From: Gp6-AA40 sp035492455
Lineage (GTDB): Bacteria; Acidobacteriota; Vicinamibacteria; Vicinamibacterales; UBA2999
Assembly (NCBI GenBank): GCA_035492455.1
Contig: DATJJE010000003.1
Location: forward strand, 29,422-93,421
Length of the DNA stretch: 64,000 nucleotides
Direction: 5' to 3'
The notes under the pieces: generated by a model
What the model was told of the DNA's origin: nothing
Databases searched by the model: none
The model's input: only the letters and a program-made list of their open reading frames with translations
Shown: in pieces, positions 53,078 to 61,076 of the stretch
How positions within the stretch are numbered: the first letter of the stretch is position 1
Layout of the letters: every line of letters begins with the position of its first letter
Translations under genes and position numbers: made by a program

Positions 53078-55330
53078 TTAGAACCGGTAGGTATACAGGA
53101 GCTTTGACGACAGCCGGTTATCCAGCGAGCGGAACCGATTCGACCGCAAGGGATCGTCGAGCCAGTTGTGGTTATAGACGAAGTAAATTTCGTTGCCTGG
53201 CTGAAGGATCCAGCGGTAGCGCGACTGCCATCCGAGCACCGCGCTCTGCGTGTCGAACTGGACGTTGTTCACCCACGCCATGAAGGGCGTGAACTGGAAC
53301 TCGGACACGCCGCGGTACAGCCGCGTGGAGAAGCGACCTTCCGCCAGCTGCACTTCGTTCCATTCGGCCGCCAGCGTGAACATCAGTCCCGGCATCAACC
53401 TGACGTTCGACGTCATGCTGAGCCGCATCCGATCGCCAGAGTAGAAGTCACCCCATTCCACTTCCGGCCGCACGGACAGGAGGCGCCGTCCGGCGGTGTT
53501 CAGCTGGACGCGATACCGCGTGAAGTTGTATTCGTTCCCAACCGGCAGCGTAATCGCCGGCGAGATGCGGAAATTCTCCACGAGCCGCTCGTACGTGGGC
53601 ACGACGTGGACTTCGAGTGAATCCTGCGAATGGAGATCGACTTCAAACGCCGTGATGTCAATCTCGTTGTCCAGTGCATCGTTCGTGTGCGGATCGACGA
53701 ACACGTCGGCGCCGAGGCCGAAATTGAAGCGACGGATCCACCGATGACCGCTCGGGCGCGGTGAGTAATAGAGACGCGGGTTGTACTGTCGAAAGTTGAT
53801 GCGCCGAGTGAAACCGACGGCCGCGTCGTAGTTGCGCTGCACCTCTCGATACTCGAGCTGCGCTTCGAGCGGATCGTTTGGATATTCGAGCTGAAGGCCG
53901 ACGGCAAGATCGTCGCTGCTGGCGCCGACCGCAGGCGACTTGACGAGAAATCCGTTGGCAATGAGGTTCTGTCGACGCAGGAACGTTGAAGTCGCCAGCT
54001 CGAAATCGACGCCGGTCGTGTGACGATCGGCAGGCCCGAAGCCACGTGCCGCGCGCCGCGTGTAGATGCCGCCGACATATGACTGCTGAAGGAAGCGGCG
54101 CTTGACCCGCAGGACCGAAAAATCCTCGCCAGGTGTCAGCGCTTCCTCGCGCGTCTGCACATGCAGCACGCCGATGTCGAATGCGCCTGCCTGACCTGTC
54201 AGCTTGCTGCCGAAGTTGATGGATTGAGGAGTGCCGCGCTCGTCGAGACCGATACGGCGGCTGAAGAACGGTGCGACATCGACCGGGGGGCCTCCACCAC
54301 CGCCACCGCTGTTGCCTCCGTCAGCGAAGTTGAAGAACAGCGAGCCATCGAGGAAGAAGTCGCGTTTCTCTGGAAAGAACAGCGAGAAGCGCGTCAGGTT
54401 CGTCTGCCGCTGATCCACTTCCGCCTGGGCAAAATCCGTATTGACCGTGACATTCGCGCGCAGGCTGGGCGTCGGGTTGTAGAACAGATCAACACCGACA
54501 TCCGCGTTGTGCTCCGTCGTCGTCCCGCTTGCGCCTGTCGTGCGCCAAGCGCGCGACGTCTCGCCGACGACATATGGCTTGATGTCGAGACCGTGCCCCT
54601 GCGTCACTTCGCCCGGGCTGATGCCGGTGACCAGGCCGGCGTTCGTCATCCGCCGCAGCCCCTGATTGCGCACCCACCCCATCCAGAGCGTCTCTTCATT
54701 CTTCCGCCGCACGGTGCGCTGGAAGTTGATGCCCCACGTGTCGCTGGACGGATGGAAATTCAGCGTGCGAAAGGGAATCTCGATTTCGATGGTCCAGCCG
54801 ATGTCGCTGCGATTCACCCGCGCATTCCAGATGCCATCCCACTGCCGGTTGCTGACGTCTGCGGATCCCTGCAGCGCGTCGGCCATCAACCCGGACGGAT
54901 TCATCTCGAAGAAGTAGGCAGTGCGGCCATCGAGGAACGTATCGATGGTCCACATGAACCGATCGTCGGAGCCAAGAAACCCATCGCGGCCACGTTGAAA
55001 CCCGAGCCACTTGTCCGGCTCCGAGTCGTAACAGGTGACGCCCATGTAAAGCGCGTCGCGGCTGTAGGCGATGCGCACTTCCGTCGGCTCGGTGGCAGGC
55101 GCGCCGTTCTCCGGATCCTGCTGGCGGAAATCGGACGCGGGAACCGCATCCTGCCAGATTGATTCGTCGAGCACCCCGTCGAGCCGGATCGCATCGTCGG
55201 CGTCCATCTGCGTCGCAATCATCTCGCGGCGCTCGATGCCGCCGACGAGGCGCGTCGGCTGCTCAGTTGCCTGCGCGGCAGCGTGGTGCGCGCAGAGCAA
55301 CAGCATTCCCAGCAGGACATGGATCCGCAT
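53078..55330 (-). CDS. DUF5916 outer-membrane-type protein with CBM9-like N-domain
   Basis: 750 aa from ATG 55330, which opens a signal peptide (RIHVLLGMLLLCAHHAAAQ). The N-terminal ~200 residues resemble the carbohydrate-binding family 9-like fold (DAIRLDGVLDESIWQDAVPA, WTIEIEIPFRTLNF). The rest is a DUF5916 beta-barrel (NVTVNTDFAQAEVDQRQTNL, RFSLFFPEKRDFFLDGSLFF) ending in an aromatic strand, SSKLLYTYRF, typical of outer-membrane barrels. A Gly-rich loop (GNSGGGGGG) is present. Function unknown, possibly transport or binding of a glycan or peptide. Confidence 0.9.
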   Translation of the reverse strand: MRIHVLLGMLLLCAHHAAAQATEQPTRLVGGIERREMIATQMDADDAIRLDGVLDESIWQDAVPASDFRQQDPENGAPATEPTEVRIAYSRDALYMGVTCYDSEPDKWLGFQRGRDGFLGSDDRFMWTIDTFLDGRTAYFFEMNPSGLMADALQGSADVSNRQWDGIWNARVNRSDIGWTIEIEIPFRTLNFHPSSDTWGINFQRTVRRKNEETLWMGWVRNQGLRRMTNAGLVTGISPGEVTQGHGLDIKPYVVGETSRAWRTTGASGTTTEHNADVGVDLFYNPTPSLRANVTVNTDFAQAEVDQRQTNLTRFSLFFPEKRDFFLDGSLFFNFADGGNSGGGGGGPPVDVAPFFSRRIGLDERGTPQSINFGSKLTGQAGAFDIGVLHVQTREEALTPGEDFSVLRVKRRFLQQSYVGGIYTRRAARGFGPADRHTTGVDFELATSTFLRRQNLIANGFLVKSPAVGASSDDLAVGLQLEYPNDPLEAQLEYREVQRNYDAAVGFTRRINFRQYNPRLYYSPRPSGHRWIRRFNFGLGADVFVDPHTNDALDNEIDITAFEVDLHSQDSLEVHVVPTYERLVENFRISPAITLPVGNEYNFTRYRVQLNTAGRRLLSVRPEVEWGDFYSGDRMRLSMTSNVRLMPGLMFTLAAEWNEVQLAEGRFSTRLYRGVSEFQFTPFMAWVNNVQFDTQSAVLGWQSRYRWILQPGNEIYFVYNHNWLDDPLRSNRFRSLDNRLSSKLLYTYRF

Positions 55331-55364
55331 TACCTGCCGGTTACGACGATTCAGTTGGCGGTGT

Positions 55365-57206
55365 TTACTCGAGCTCCTGCTCGAGACGCGCGACGAGCGC
55401 GTCGAGCTCCGCGGATACTGCACGGACAGTATCCGGCTGACTGAGATCGACGCCGGCGCGCGCGAGAAGCTTCATCGGATAGTCGCTGCCGCCCGCCTTC
55501 AGCAGATTCAGATACCGGTTGACCGCCTCATCGCGCTCCCCCGGATCGTTTGAGCGGATCCCCTGCATCAACCGCGCGGTCGACGCAAAGCACGTAGCGT
55601 ACTGATAGACGTAATACGGAGTGCTGAAGAAGTGCGGAATACGCGCCCAGGTGTACTGCGACAGTTCTTCCTTGTCTATAACGTCGCCGTAGTACGCGTT
55701 GACAAGCGCGGAGTAGATCGCGCTGAGCACTTCAGCCGTGACGGGCTGGTCCTGCTCCACCAGCCGATGCGCCTGCAGCTCGTAGTCGGCGAACATCACC
55801 TGCGTGTAGAACGTGCTGGCGATGCTGTCGATCGCGTGCTGCAGCAGCACCACACGCTCTTCGCGGCTGCGCGCGCGGTCCAGCATCAGATCCAGGAACA
55901 GCGCTTCGTTGAGCGTCGAGGGCACTTCCGCCACGAAGATCGTGTAGCCGGCATAGACAAACGGCTGCGTCTGATGCGACAGCAGCGTGTGCATCGAGTG
56001 ACCCATCTCGTGTGCCAGCGTGAAGACCGCGTCGAGCGTCTCGTTGTAATTGAGCAGCATGTAGGGATGCGCGCCATACACCGGCGCGGAGTACGCCCCG
56101 CTGCGCTTGCCGCTGTTCTCGAACACGTCAATCCAGCGGCCCTGGAATGCACTCTTGACGTTCTGCTGGTACGTCCCGCCGAGCGGTGCGACCGAATCGA
56201 CAATCCACGCACCGACGTCGTCGTACGGATACTTCGCGCTGTGCTCGACAAGCGGCACGAACACGTCGAACAGGCGATACGACGCCACGCCGAGAACGCG
56301 CCGCCGCAGGCGGTGATAGCGACGCAGCGGCTCGACGCCTTCCTTGGTGACCGCGATCAGATTCTCAACAACCGAGGTCGGGATGTTGTTGCCGTGCAGC
56401 GCCCCATCCAGCGTCGTCTTGTAGCCGCGCGCGCGGGCGTGGAACCAGTCGCGCTGGAGGACACCGTTATAAAGCGCCGCATACGTGTTCTGGTTGTCGG
56501 CAAACGTCTGATGGAACGTTCGGTAGGCGTTGGCGCGGTCTTCCTGGTTGCGGTTGGTCTCGAGCAGCGCCCGATACTGACCGTAGGTCAGTGTGACCTT
56601 CGTGCCGTCGGTGAGCGTAATCGAAGGAAACTTCACGTCCGCCGTCGTCAACGCCGAGTAGCTGTCGTAGGGAACGCTGTTGAAACGGCCGGCGAACGAC
56701 ATCAGACGCTCGCCCTGCTCGTCGAGCACGTGTTCCTGTTCGTGAAAGAGGCTCTCGATCGCGAAACGATAGAGCGCCAGATCCTTGTTCTTCTCCATCC
56801 ACGCGCGGATCGTCTCGATGGGGATCGCCAGCACTTCCGGGTTGAACCACGAACTGGCCTGCGCCTGCTTCGCAAATAGAATCTGCACCTGCTGCCGGCG
56901 AGCGTTGATCTCGTTATTCCGCTGATCCTCGTCGTAATGGAGCGCCGCGTAGTACCACACGCGGTAGCTGAGCGCGCCCATCTCGTCCATTGCCTTGAAC
57001 GCCGCGAGCAGCCGGTCTGGTCCCTTTCCCAGCGTCCCCTGGAAGGAGGGGAACGCAGCAATCGCCTGATCGAGCTGCTTGTAACTCGCCTGCCAGTCGT
57101 CCCACGACTTGCAGATAGAGGCGAGATCCCACTTGTAGCGTGGCGGGATCGCATCACGCGTCGGGAGGTGACCTGGTTCGGGACGAAATGTATCGAGCGG
57201 GGGCAT
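55365..57206 (-). CDS. pepF: Oligoendopeptidase F
   Basis: 613 aa M3-family zinc peptidase. The catalytic motif is TLAHEMGHSMHTLLSHQTQP with the third ligand Glu in VAEVPSTLNEALFL. N-terminal KWDLASICKSWDDWQASYKQ and the helical lid region match PepF. It degrades oligopeptides in the cytoplasm. It lies 9 bases downstream of thrC in the same direction and is followed by the DUF5916 gene. Confidence 0.95.
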   Translation of the reverse strand: MPPLDTFRPEPGHLPTRDAIPPRYKWDLASICKSWDDWQASYKQLDQAIAAFPSFQGTLGKGPDRLLAAFKAMDEMGALSYRVWYYAALHYDEDQRNNEINARRQQVQILFAKQAQASSWFNPEVLAIPIETIRAWMEKNKDLALYRFAIESLFHEQEHVLDEQGERLMSFAGRFNSVPYDSYSALTTADVKFPSITLTDGTKVTLTYGQYRALLETNRNQEDRANAYRTFHQTFADNQNTYAALYNGVLQRDWFHARARGYKTTLDGALHGNNIPTSVVENLIAVTKEGVEPLRRYHRLRRRVLGVASYRLFDVFVPLVEHSAKYPYDDVGAWIVDSVAPLGGTYQQNVKSAFQGRWIDVFENSGKRSGAYSAPVYGAHPYMLLNYNETLDAVFTLAHEMGHSMHTLLSHQTQPFVYAGYTIFVAEVPSTLNEALFLDLMLDRARSREERVVLLQHAIDSIASTFYTQVMFADYELQAHRLVEQDQPVTAEVLSAIYSALVNAYYGDVIDKEELSQYTWARIPHFFSTPYYVYQYATCFASTARLMQGIRSNDPGERDEAVNRYLNLLKAGGSDYPMKLLARAGVDLSQPDTVRAVSAELDALVARLEQELE

Positions 57207-57215
57207 CCGGAAATC

Positions 57216-58532
57216 TTAACGTGTCTGCGCCAGCAGCAGCCTCTTCAGCATTGCGTAGTCAACAGCTAAACGCTCAGCATGGCGCGGCCGTTTGATCGCT
57301 TCCGCCAGGACGGGCGGCAGCGGAATCGCTTCGCCGATGGCCGGCTCCACGACCTCACGGAATTTTGCAGGGTGTGCCGTCGCCAGGAACACGCCGCGCT
57401 CGCCCGGCTCGAGATGCTGACGCAAGCCGAGCCACGCGATGGCGCCGTGCGGATCGAGCAAGTAATTGTGCCGCCGATATACCTCCGCAATCGCCGCAAC
57501 GACGATCTTGTCGTCGAAGGCGGCGCCGGCAATGTCGCACCGCAGGGATTCGAGTCGATCCCCGTACATCGCGCGCATGCGCTCGAAGTTGCTCGGCGCC
57601 CCGACGTCCATTGCGTTCGCCACCGTGCGCACTGACGCCCGCGGCTTGTACTCGCCGGTTCGCAGGTACTCAGGAACAACGTCGTTGACGTTGGTTGCCG
57701 CAACGAACCGTTTCACCGGCAATCCAATGCGTTTGGCGATGAGACCGGCCGTGAGGTTCCCGAAATTTCCGCTGGGAACCGCCACGACGGGACCGTCTCC
57801 CGCCTGGGAGGGGCCGGCTTTAGCCGCTCCGACACCCGCCAGAAGGAAATAATAGAAAACCTGCGGCAGCAACCGCCCCAGATTGATCGAGTTTGCCGGC
57901 GTCAGCCAGACGTGCGACCTGAGGTCGTCGTCAGCAAACGCCTGCTTGACGAGACCCTGGCAGTCATCGAACGTCCCGTGAACCGCGACGGCGACGATGT
58001 TGTCGCCGAGCGACGCCATCTGCGCCTCCTGGACGTCGCTGACCTTCCCCTCCGGATACAGGACCACGACGCGCGTGTCCGGCACCCCGTGGAACGCCTG
58101 CGCGACGGCGCTTCCCGTGTCGCCGGATGTCGCGACCAGAATGGTTAATGGCGTGCCATCGGTGAAGTGATGCAGCAGCCTGGCCTGTGTGCGCGCGCCG
58201 ACGTCCTTGAACGCCATCGTCGGCCCGTGAAACAGCTCGAGCGACCAGATGTTCCCGGTGACGGGGACGAGAGGAATGGGGAAATCGAGCGCATCCTTGA
58301 CGAGGGCGCGCAGCGCATCGGATGTGATCTCGTCGCGCAGGAGGTGGGCGCCGACAATCGTGCCGATCTCGACGATATTGCCGTTGGCGGCGCGAATCGC
58401 ATCCACCTGCGTCGCCGAGAGCGGATCGAGCCGCTCCGGCATGTAGAGGCCGCCATCCGGAGCCGTGCCGGCAAACAGCGCATCAATAAAGGGGACCGCG
58501 GGCGACCCCCCGCGGCTGCTCACCCAGTTCAT
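57216..58532 (-). CDS. thrC: Threonine synthase
   Basis: 438 aa PLP enzyme converting O-phosphohomoserine to threonine. PLP Lys in FHGPTMAFKDVGARTQ, phosphate-binding ATSGDTGSAVAQAF and VPSGNFGNLTAGLIAKRIG. N-terminal NWVSSRGGSPAVPFIDALFA is typical. An added segment GVGAAKAGPSQAGDGP, just before VVAVPSGNFG, is encoded by a palindromic repeat-like stretch. It overlaps the thioesterase gene by 4 bases. Confidence 0.95.
   Translation of the reverse strand: MNWVSSRGGSPAVPFIDALFAGTAPDGGLYMPERLDPLSATQVDAIRAANGNIVEIGTIVGAHLLRDEITSDALRALVKDALDFPIPLVPVTGNIWSLELFHGPTMAFKDVGARTQARLLHHFTDGTPLTILVATSGDTGSAVAQAFHGVPDTRVVVLYPEGKVSDVQEAQMASLGDNIVAVAVHGTFDDCQGLVKQAFADDDLRSHVWLTPANSINLGRLLPQVFYYFLLAGVGAAKAGPSQAGDGPVVAVPSGNFGNLTAGLIAKRIGLPVKRFVAATNVNDVVPEYLRTGEYKPRASVRTVANAMDVGAPSNFERMRAMYGDRLESLRCDIAGAAFDDKIVVAAIAEVYRRHNYLLDPHGAIAWLGLRQHLEPGERGVFLATAHPAKFREVVEPAIGEAIPLPPVLAEAIKRPRHAERLAVDYAMLKRLLLAQTR
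57805..57829. repeat. Palindrome-like element inside thrC
   Basis: GGAG and CTCC flank a core CGGC, TTTA, GCCG with a small bulge on one side, resembling the intergenic stem-loop elements at 20599 and 50504 but with an imperfect stem. It is translated in frame as AAKAGPS in ThrC. Confidence 0.45.
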
Positions 58533-58939
58533 GCCTTCACTGCCTCCGGCCGGATCGGCACGGGCCTGCCTTCGCCATCAACCGCCACGAGTATTACTTC
58601 GGCTTCAGTGACCTTGACCTTTTCGCCGCGGCCGATTCCCCTCTTCGCCGCATCCCACCCCCAGCGCTCTGCCTCGACCTCGACACGGATGGTGACGGAG
58701 GTGCGGCCGATGCGAACGAGCGATGGAAAGAAGCTGACGAGATCGCCCGTGTAGACAGGCTCGTGGAACTCCACCTCGCGCATCGCCTTGGTGACGTAAA
58801 GGTGCGGCGCCACCTTGAACGCCTCGACACCCGCCGCGAGGTCGATCTGCGACAGGATCACGCCACCGAAGATCGTGCCGTGCGCGTTGGTGTCCTTCGG
58901 CATCATCACGACCTTGATCGCGGGCATGCGGTCGCTCAT
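58529..58939 (-). CDS. Acyl-CoA thioesterase, YciA-like hotdog protein
   Basis: 136 aa from ATG 58939. Family features: KVVMMPKDTNAHGTIFGGVI, LSQIDLAAGVEAFKVAP and EVEFHEPVYTGDLVSFFPS, matching acyl-CoA thioesterases with a HGG-type active site. It hydrolyses acyl-CoA in the cytoplasm. The upstream in-frame stretch to 59359 overlaps the speA promoter and gene and is not part of it. Confidence 0.92.
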   Translation of the reverse strand: MSDRMPAIKVVMMPKDTNAHGTIFGGVILSQIDLAAGVEAFKVAPHLYVTKAMREVEFHEPVYTGDLVSFFPSLVRIGRTSVTIRVEVEAERWGWDAAKRGIGRGEKVKVTEAEVILVAVDGEGRPVPIRPEAVKA

Positions 58940-59041
58940 CACGTCAGCATAAGTGTTCACACTCCCGGCCTCCAAGAAATTTGCGCTCGCGCCGATAAGC
59001 ACGATCGGATTGAGCGAAAAGCGTTTATCATCACAGCGTAG
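58940..59041. promoter_or_regulatory. Divergent promoter region, thioesterase / speA
   Basis: 102 bases between opposed start codons, with an AT-richer segment GCGTTTATCATCAC ahead of speA. A TATCAT hexamer could be a -10, but a well-spaced -35 is not seen. Confidence 0.35.
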
Positions 59042-60991
59042 ATGAGCACGATGACGAACGGCCGTCCGGCGCCGCCGCTGACGGCGAGCACCTCGTCGAC
59101 GACGGGATGGACCGTTCACGATGCCAGCGAGCTTTACGAAGTACCGCGCTGGAGCAACGGCTACTTCTCCGTCAACGCTGAGGGGCACGTCCAGATTCAC
59201 CCGACGAAGGAGCCTTCGCGTGGGATCGATCTGAAGGAGCTCGTCGATCGGCTGCAGCTGCGCGGCATCAGTCTCCCCGTGCTCATCCGGTTCACCGACA
59301 TCCTCAAGCACCGCCTCGCTGATATCCATTCCGCATTTCAAGGGGCCATTGCGCAGCATCAGTACCAGGGCGGTTACAGCTGCGTCTACCCGATCAAGGT
59401 CAATCAGCAGCGCCAGGTCGTCGAAGAGGTCCTCGACTTCGGCCGGCCGTACAAATTCGGCTTGGAAGCGGGCTCGAAGCCGGAGCTGCTCGCCGTGGTC
59501 GCAGTTGCGGACAACGAGACGCCCATCATCTGCAACGGGTTCAAGGACGCGGAATTCATCGAAACCGCCATGCTGGCGCTCAAGATCGGGCGCAACATCA
59601 TTCCGGTTGTCGAGAAATACACCGAACTAGGCCTGATTCTCGAGTACGCGGAGAAAGTCGGTGTCCGGCCGCAGATCGGGATGCGCGTCAAGCTCGCGGC
59701 GCGCGGCAGCGGACGGTGGCAATCGTCCGGCGGTTTCCGCTCGAAATTCGGCCTGACGGTCAGCGAGATCATTCGCGGCCTCGAGGAGCTGAAGGCGCGG
59801 GGGATGCAGGACTGCCTGAAGCTGCTCCACTTCCATCTCGGCAGCCAGATCACGAACATCCGCATCGTCAAAGGGGCATTGAACGAGGCGGCCCGCTGCT
59901 ATACCGAGCTGGCCAAGCTCGGAGCCGGCCTGAAGTATCTGGACGTCGGCGGCGGCCTCGGCGTCGACTACGACGGTTCGCAGACGAACTTCGAGTCGAG
60001 CATGAACTACACGCTCCAGGAGTATGCGAACGACGTCGTCTATCACATCCAGACCGTATGCGACGAGGCTGGCGTCCCGCATCCCACGATCGTTACGGAG
60101 AGCGGCCGCGCCGTCGTGGCGTACCACAGCGTGCTCGTGTTCAACGTGCTTGGCGTGTCGGGATTCGGCGACGAGAAGGTCCCGACGACGGCCAATCCGG
60201 ATTGGGAGCAGCCGATCGCGGACCTGATCGACACGTATAACAACGTCACCGCGCGCAACGCGCTCGAGGCGTTCCACGACGCGCAGCAGGCGCTCGATAT
60301 GGCGCTCAGCCTGTTCAACGGTGGTTATCTGCCGCTCGATCAGCGCAGCATGGCCGAGAACCTGTTCTGGGCGATCTGCACCAAGCTGCAGAAGATCGTG
60401 CAGACGATGGCCGAGGTGCCGGAGGATCTACAGAATCTGGACGAGCAGCTGTCAGACACGTACTTCTGTAACTTTTCTCTCTTCCAGTCGATTCCCGACA
60501 GCTGGGCGATCAAGCAGCTCTTTCCCGTGATGCCGATCCATCGGCTGAACGAAAAGCCGCAGAACCACGCCGTCCTCGGGGACATCACGTGCGATTCCGA
60601 CGGCAAGCTGGATCGGTTCGTCGATCGGCGCGACGTCAAGAAGACGCTGCCGCTGCATTCGCTCAACACCGACGACTACTACCTCGGCGTGTTCCTGGTC
60701 GGCGCCTACCAGGAAATCCTCGGCGACCTGCACAACCTGTTCGGCGACACCCACGCGGTTCACGTGTCGCTCGACGAGCATGGCAATGCCCGTCTTGATG
60801 CGCTGATCAAGGGCGACACCGTGCGCGAGGTGCTGGATTACGTCGAGTTTGAAGCGGAATCACTGCTGTCGAAGCTGCGGACGGACGTCGAGACCGCCGT
60901 GCGCGCCGGACGGCTGGATTACGAAGGCGCGGGCAGACTGCTTCGGTTCTACGAAGACGGCCTGCACGGCTACACCTACCTGGAAGGATAA
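59042..60991 (+). CDS. speA: Biosynthetic arginine decarboxylase
   Basis: 649 aa PLP enzyme making agmatine from arginine, first step of one polyamine route. PLP Lys in SCVYPIKVNQQRQVVEEVLD, ESGRAVVAYHSVLVFNVLG, GGGLGVDYDGSQTNFESSMN and the C-terminal substrate-binding CDSDGKLDRFVD all match SpeA, as does the length. It is a single-gene transcript ending in a 9-bp repeat array that faces the kinase gene. Confidence 0.95.
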   Translation: MSTMTNGRPAPPLTASTSSTTGWTVHDASELYEVPRWSNGYFSVNAEGHVQIHPTKEPSRGIDLKELVDRLQLRGISLPVLIRFTDILKHRLADIHSAFQGAIAQHQYQGGYSCVYPIKVNQQRQVVEEVLDFGRPYKFGLEAGSKPELLAVVAVADNETPIICNGFKDAEFIETAMLALKIGRNIIPVVEKYTELGLILEYAEKVGVRPQIGMRVKLAARGSGRWQSSGGFRSKFGLTVSEIIRGLEELKARGMQDCLKLLHFHLGSQITNIRIVKGALNEAARCYTELAKLGAGLKYLDVGGGLGVDYDGSQTNFESSMNYTLQEYANDVVYHIQTVCDEAGVPHPTIVTESGRAVVAYHSVLVFNVLGVSGFGDEKVPTTANPDWEQPIADLIDTYNNVTARNALEAFHDAQQALDMALSLFNGGYLPLDQRSMAENLFWAICTKLQKIVQTMAEVPEDLQNLDEQLSDTYFCNFSLFQSIPDSWAIKQLFPVMPIHRLNEKPQNHAVLGDITCDSDGKLDRFVDRRDVKKTLPLHSLNTDDYYLGVFLVGAYQEILGDLHNLFGDTHAVHVSLDEHGNARLDALIKGDTVREVLDYVEFEAESLLSKLRTDVETAVRAGRLDYEGAGRLLRFYEDGLHGYTYLEG

Positions 60992-60992
60992 A

Positions 60993-61040
60993 CGTTCGGA
61001 TCGTTCGGATCGTTCGGATCGTTCGATCCGTTCTTCGTTC
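60993..61040. repeat. 9-bp tandem array directly after speA
   Basis: Units CGTTCGGAT at 60993, 61002 and 61011, then CGTTCGATC and a decaying tail. It starts one base after the speA stop codon. The unit (GTTCGGATC in phase) resembles the one encoding the BON linker at 43882. Confidence 0.92.
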
Positions 61041-61049
61041 TGAAACGTC

Positions 61050-61076
61050 AACGATTCGAACGTTTCGAACATTTAG
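61050..61076. repeat. 9-bp array overlapping the stop of the kinase gene
   Basis: Units AACGATTCG, AACGTTTCG, AACATTTAG, the last containing the stop codon of the minus-strand kinase gene. Read in the direction of that gene it is a GTTCGAAAC-type unit, that is, the same orientation relative to the gene's stop as the array after speA. Together the two arrays form a partly paired region between convergent genes. Confidence 0.8.
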
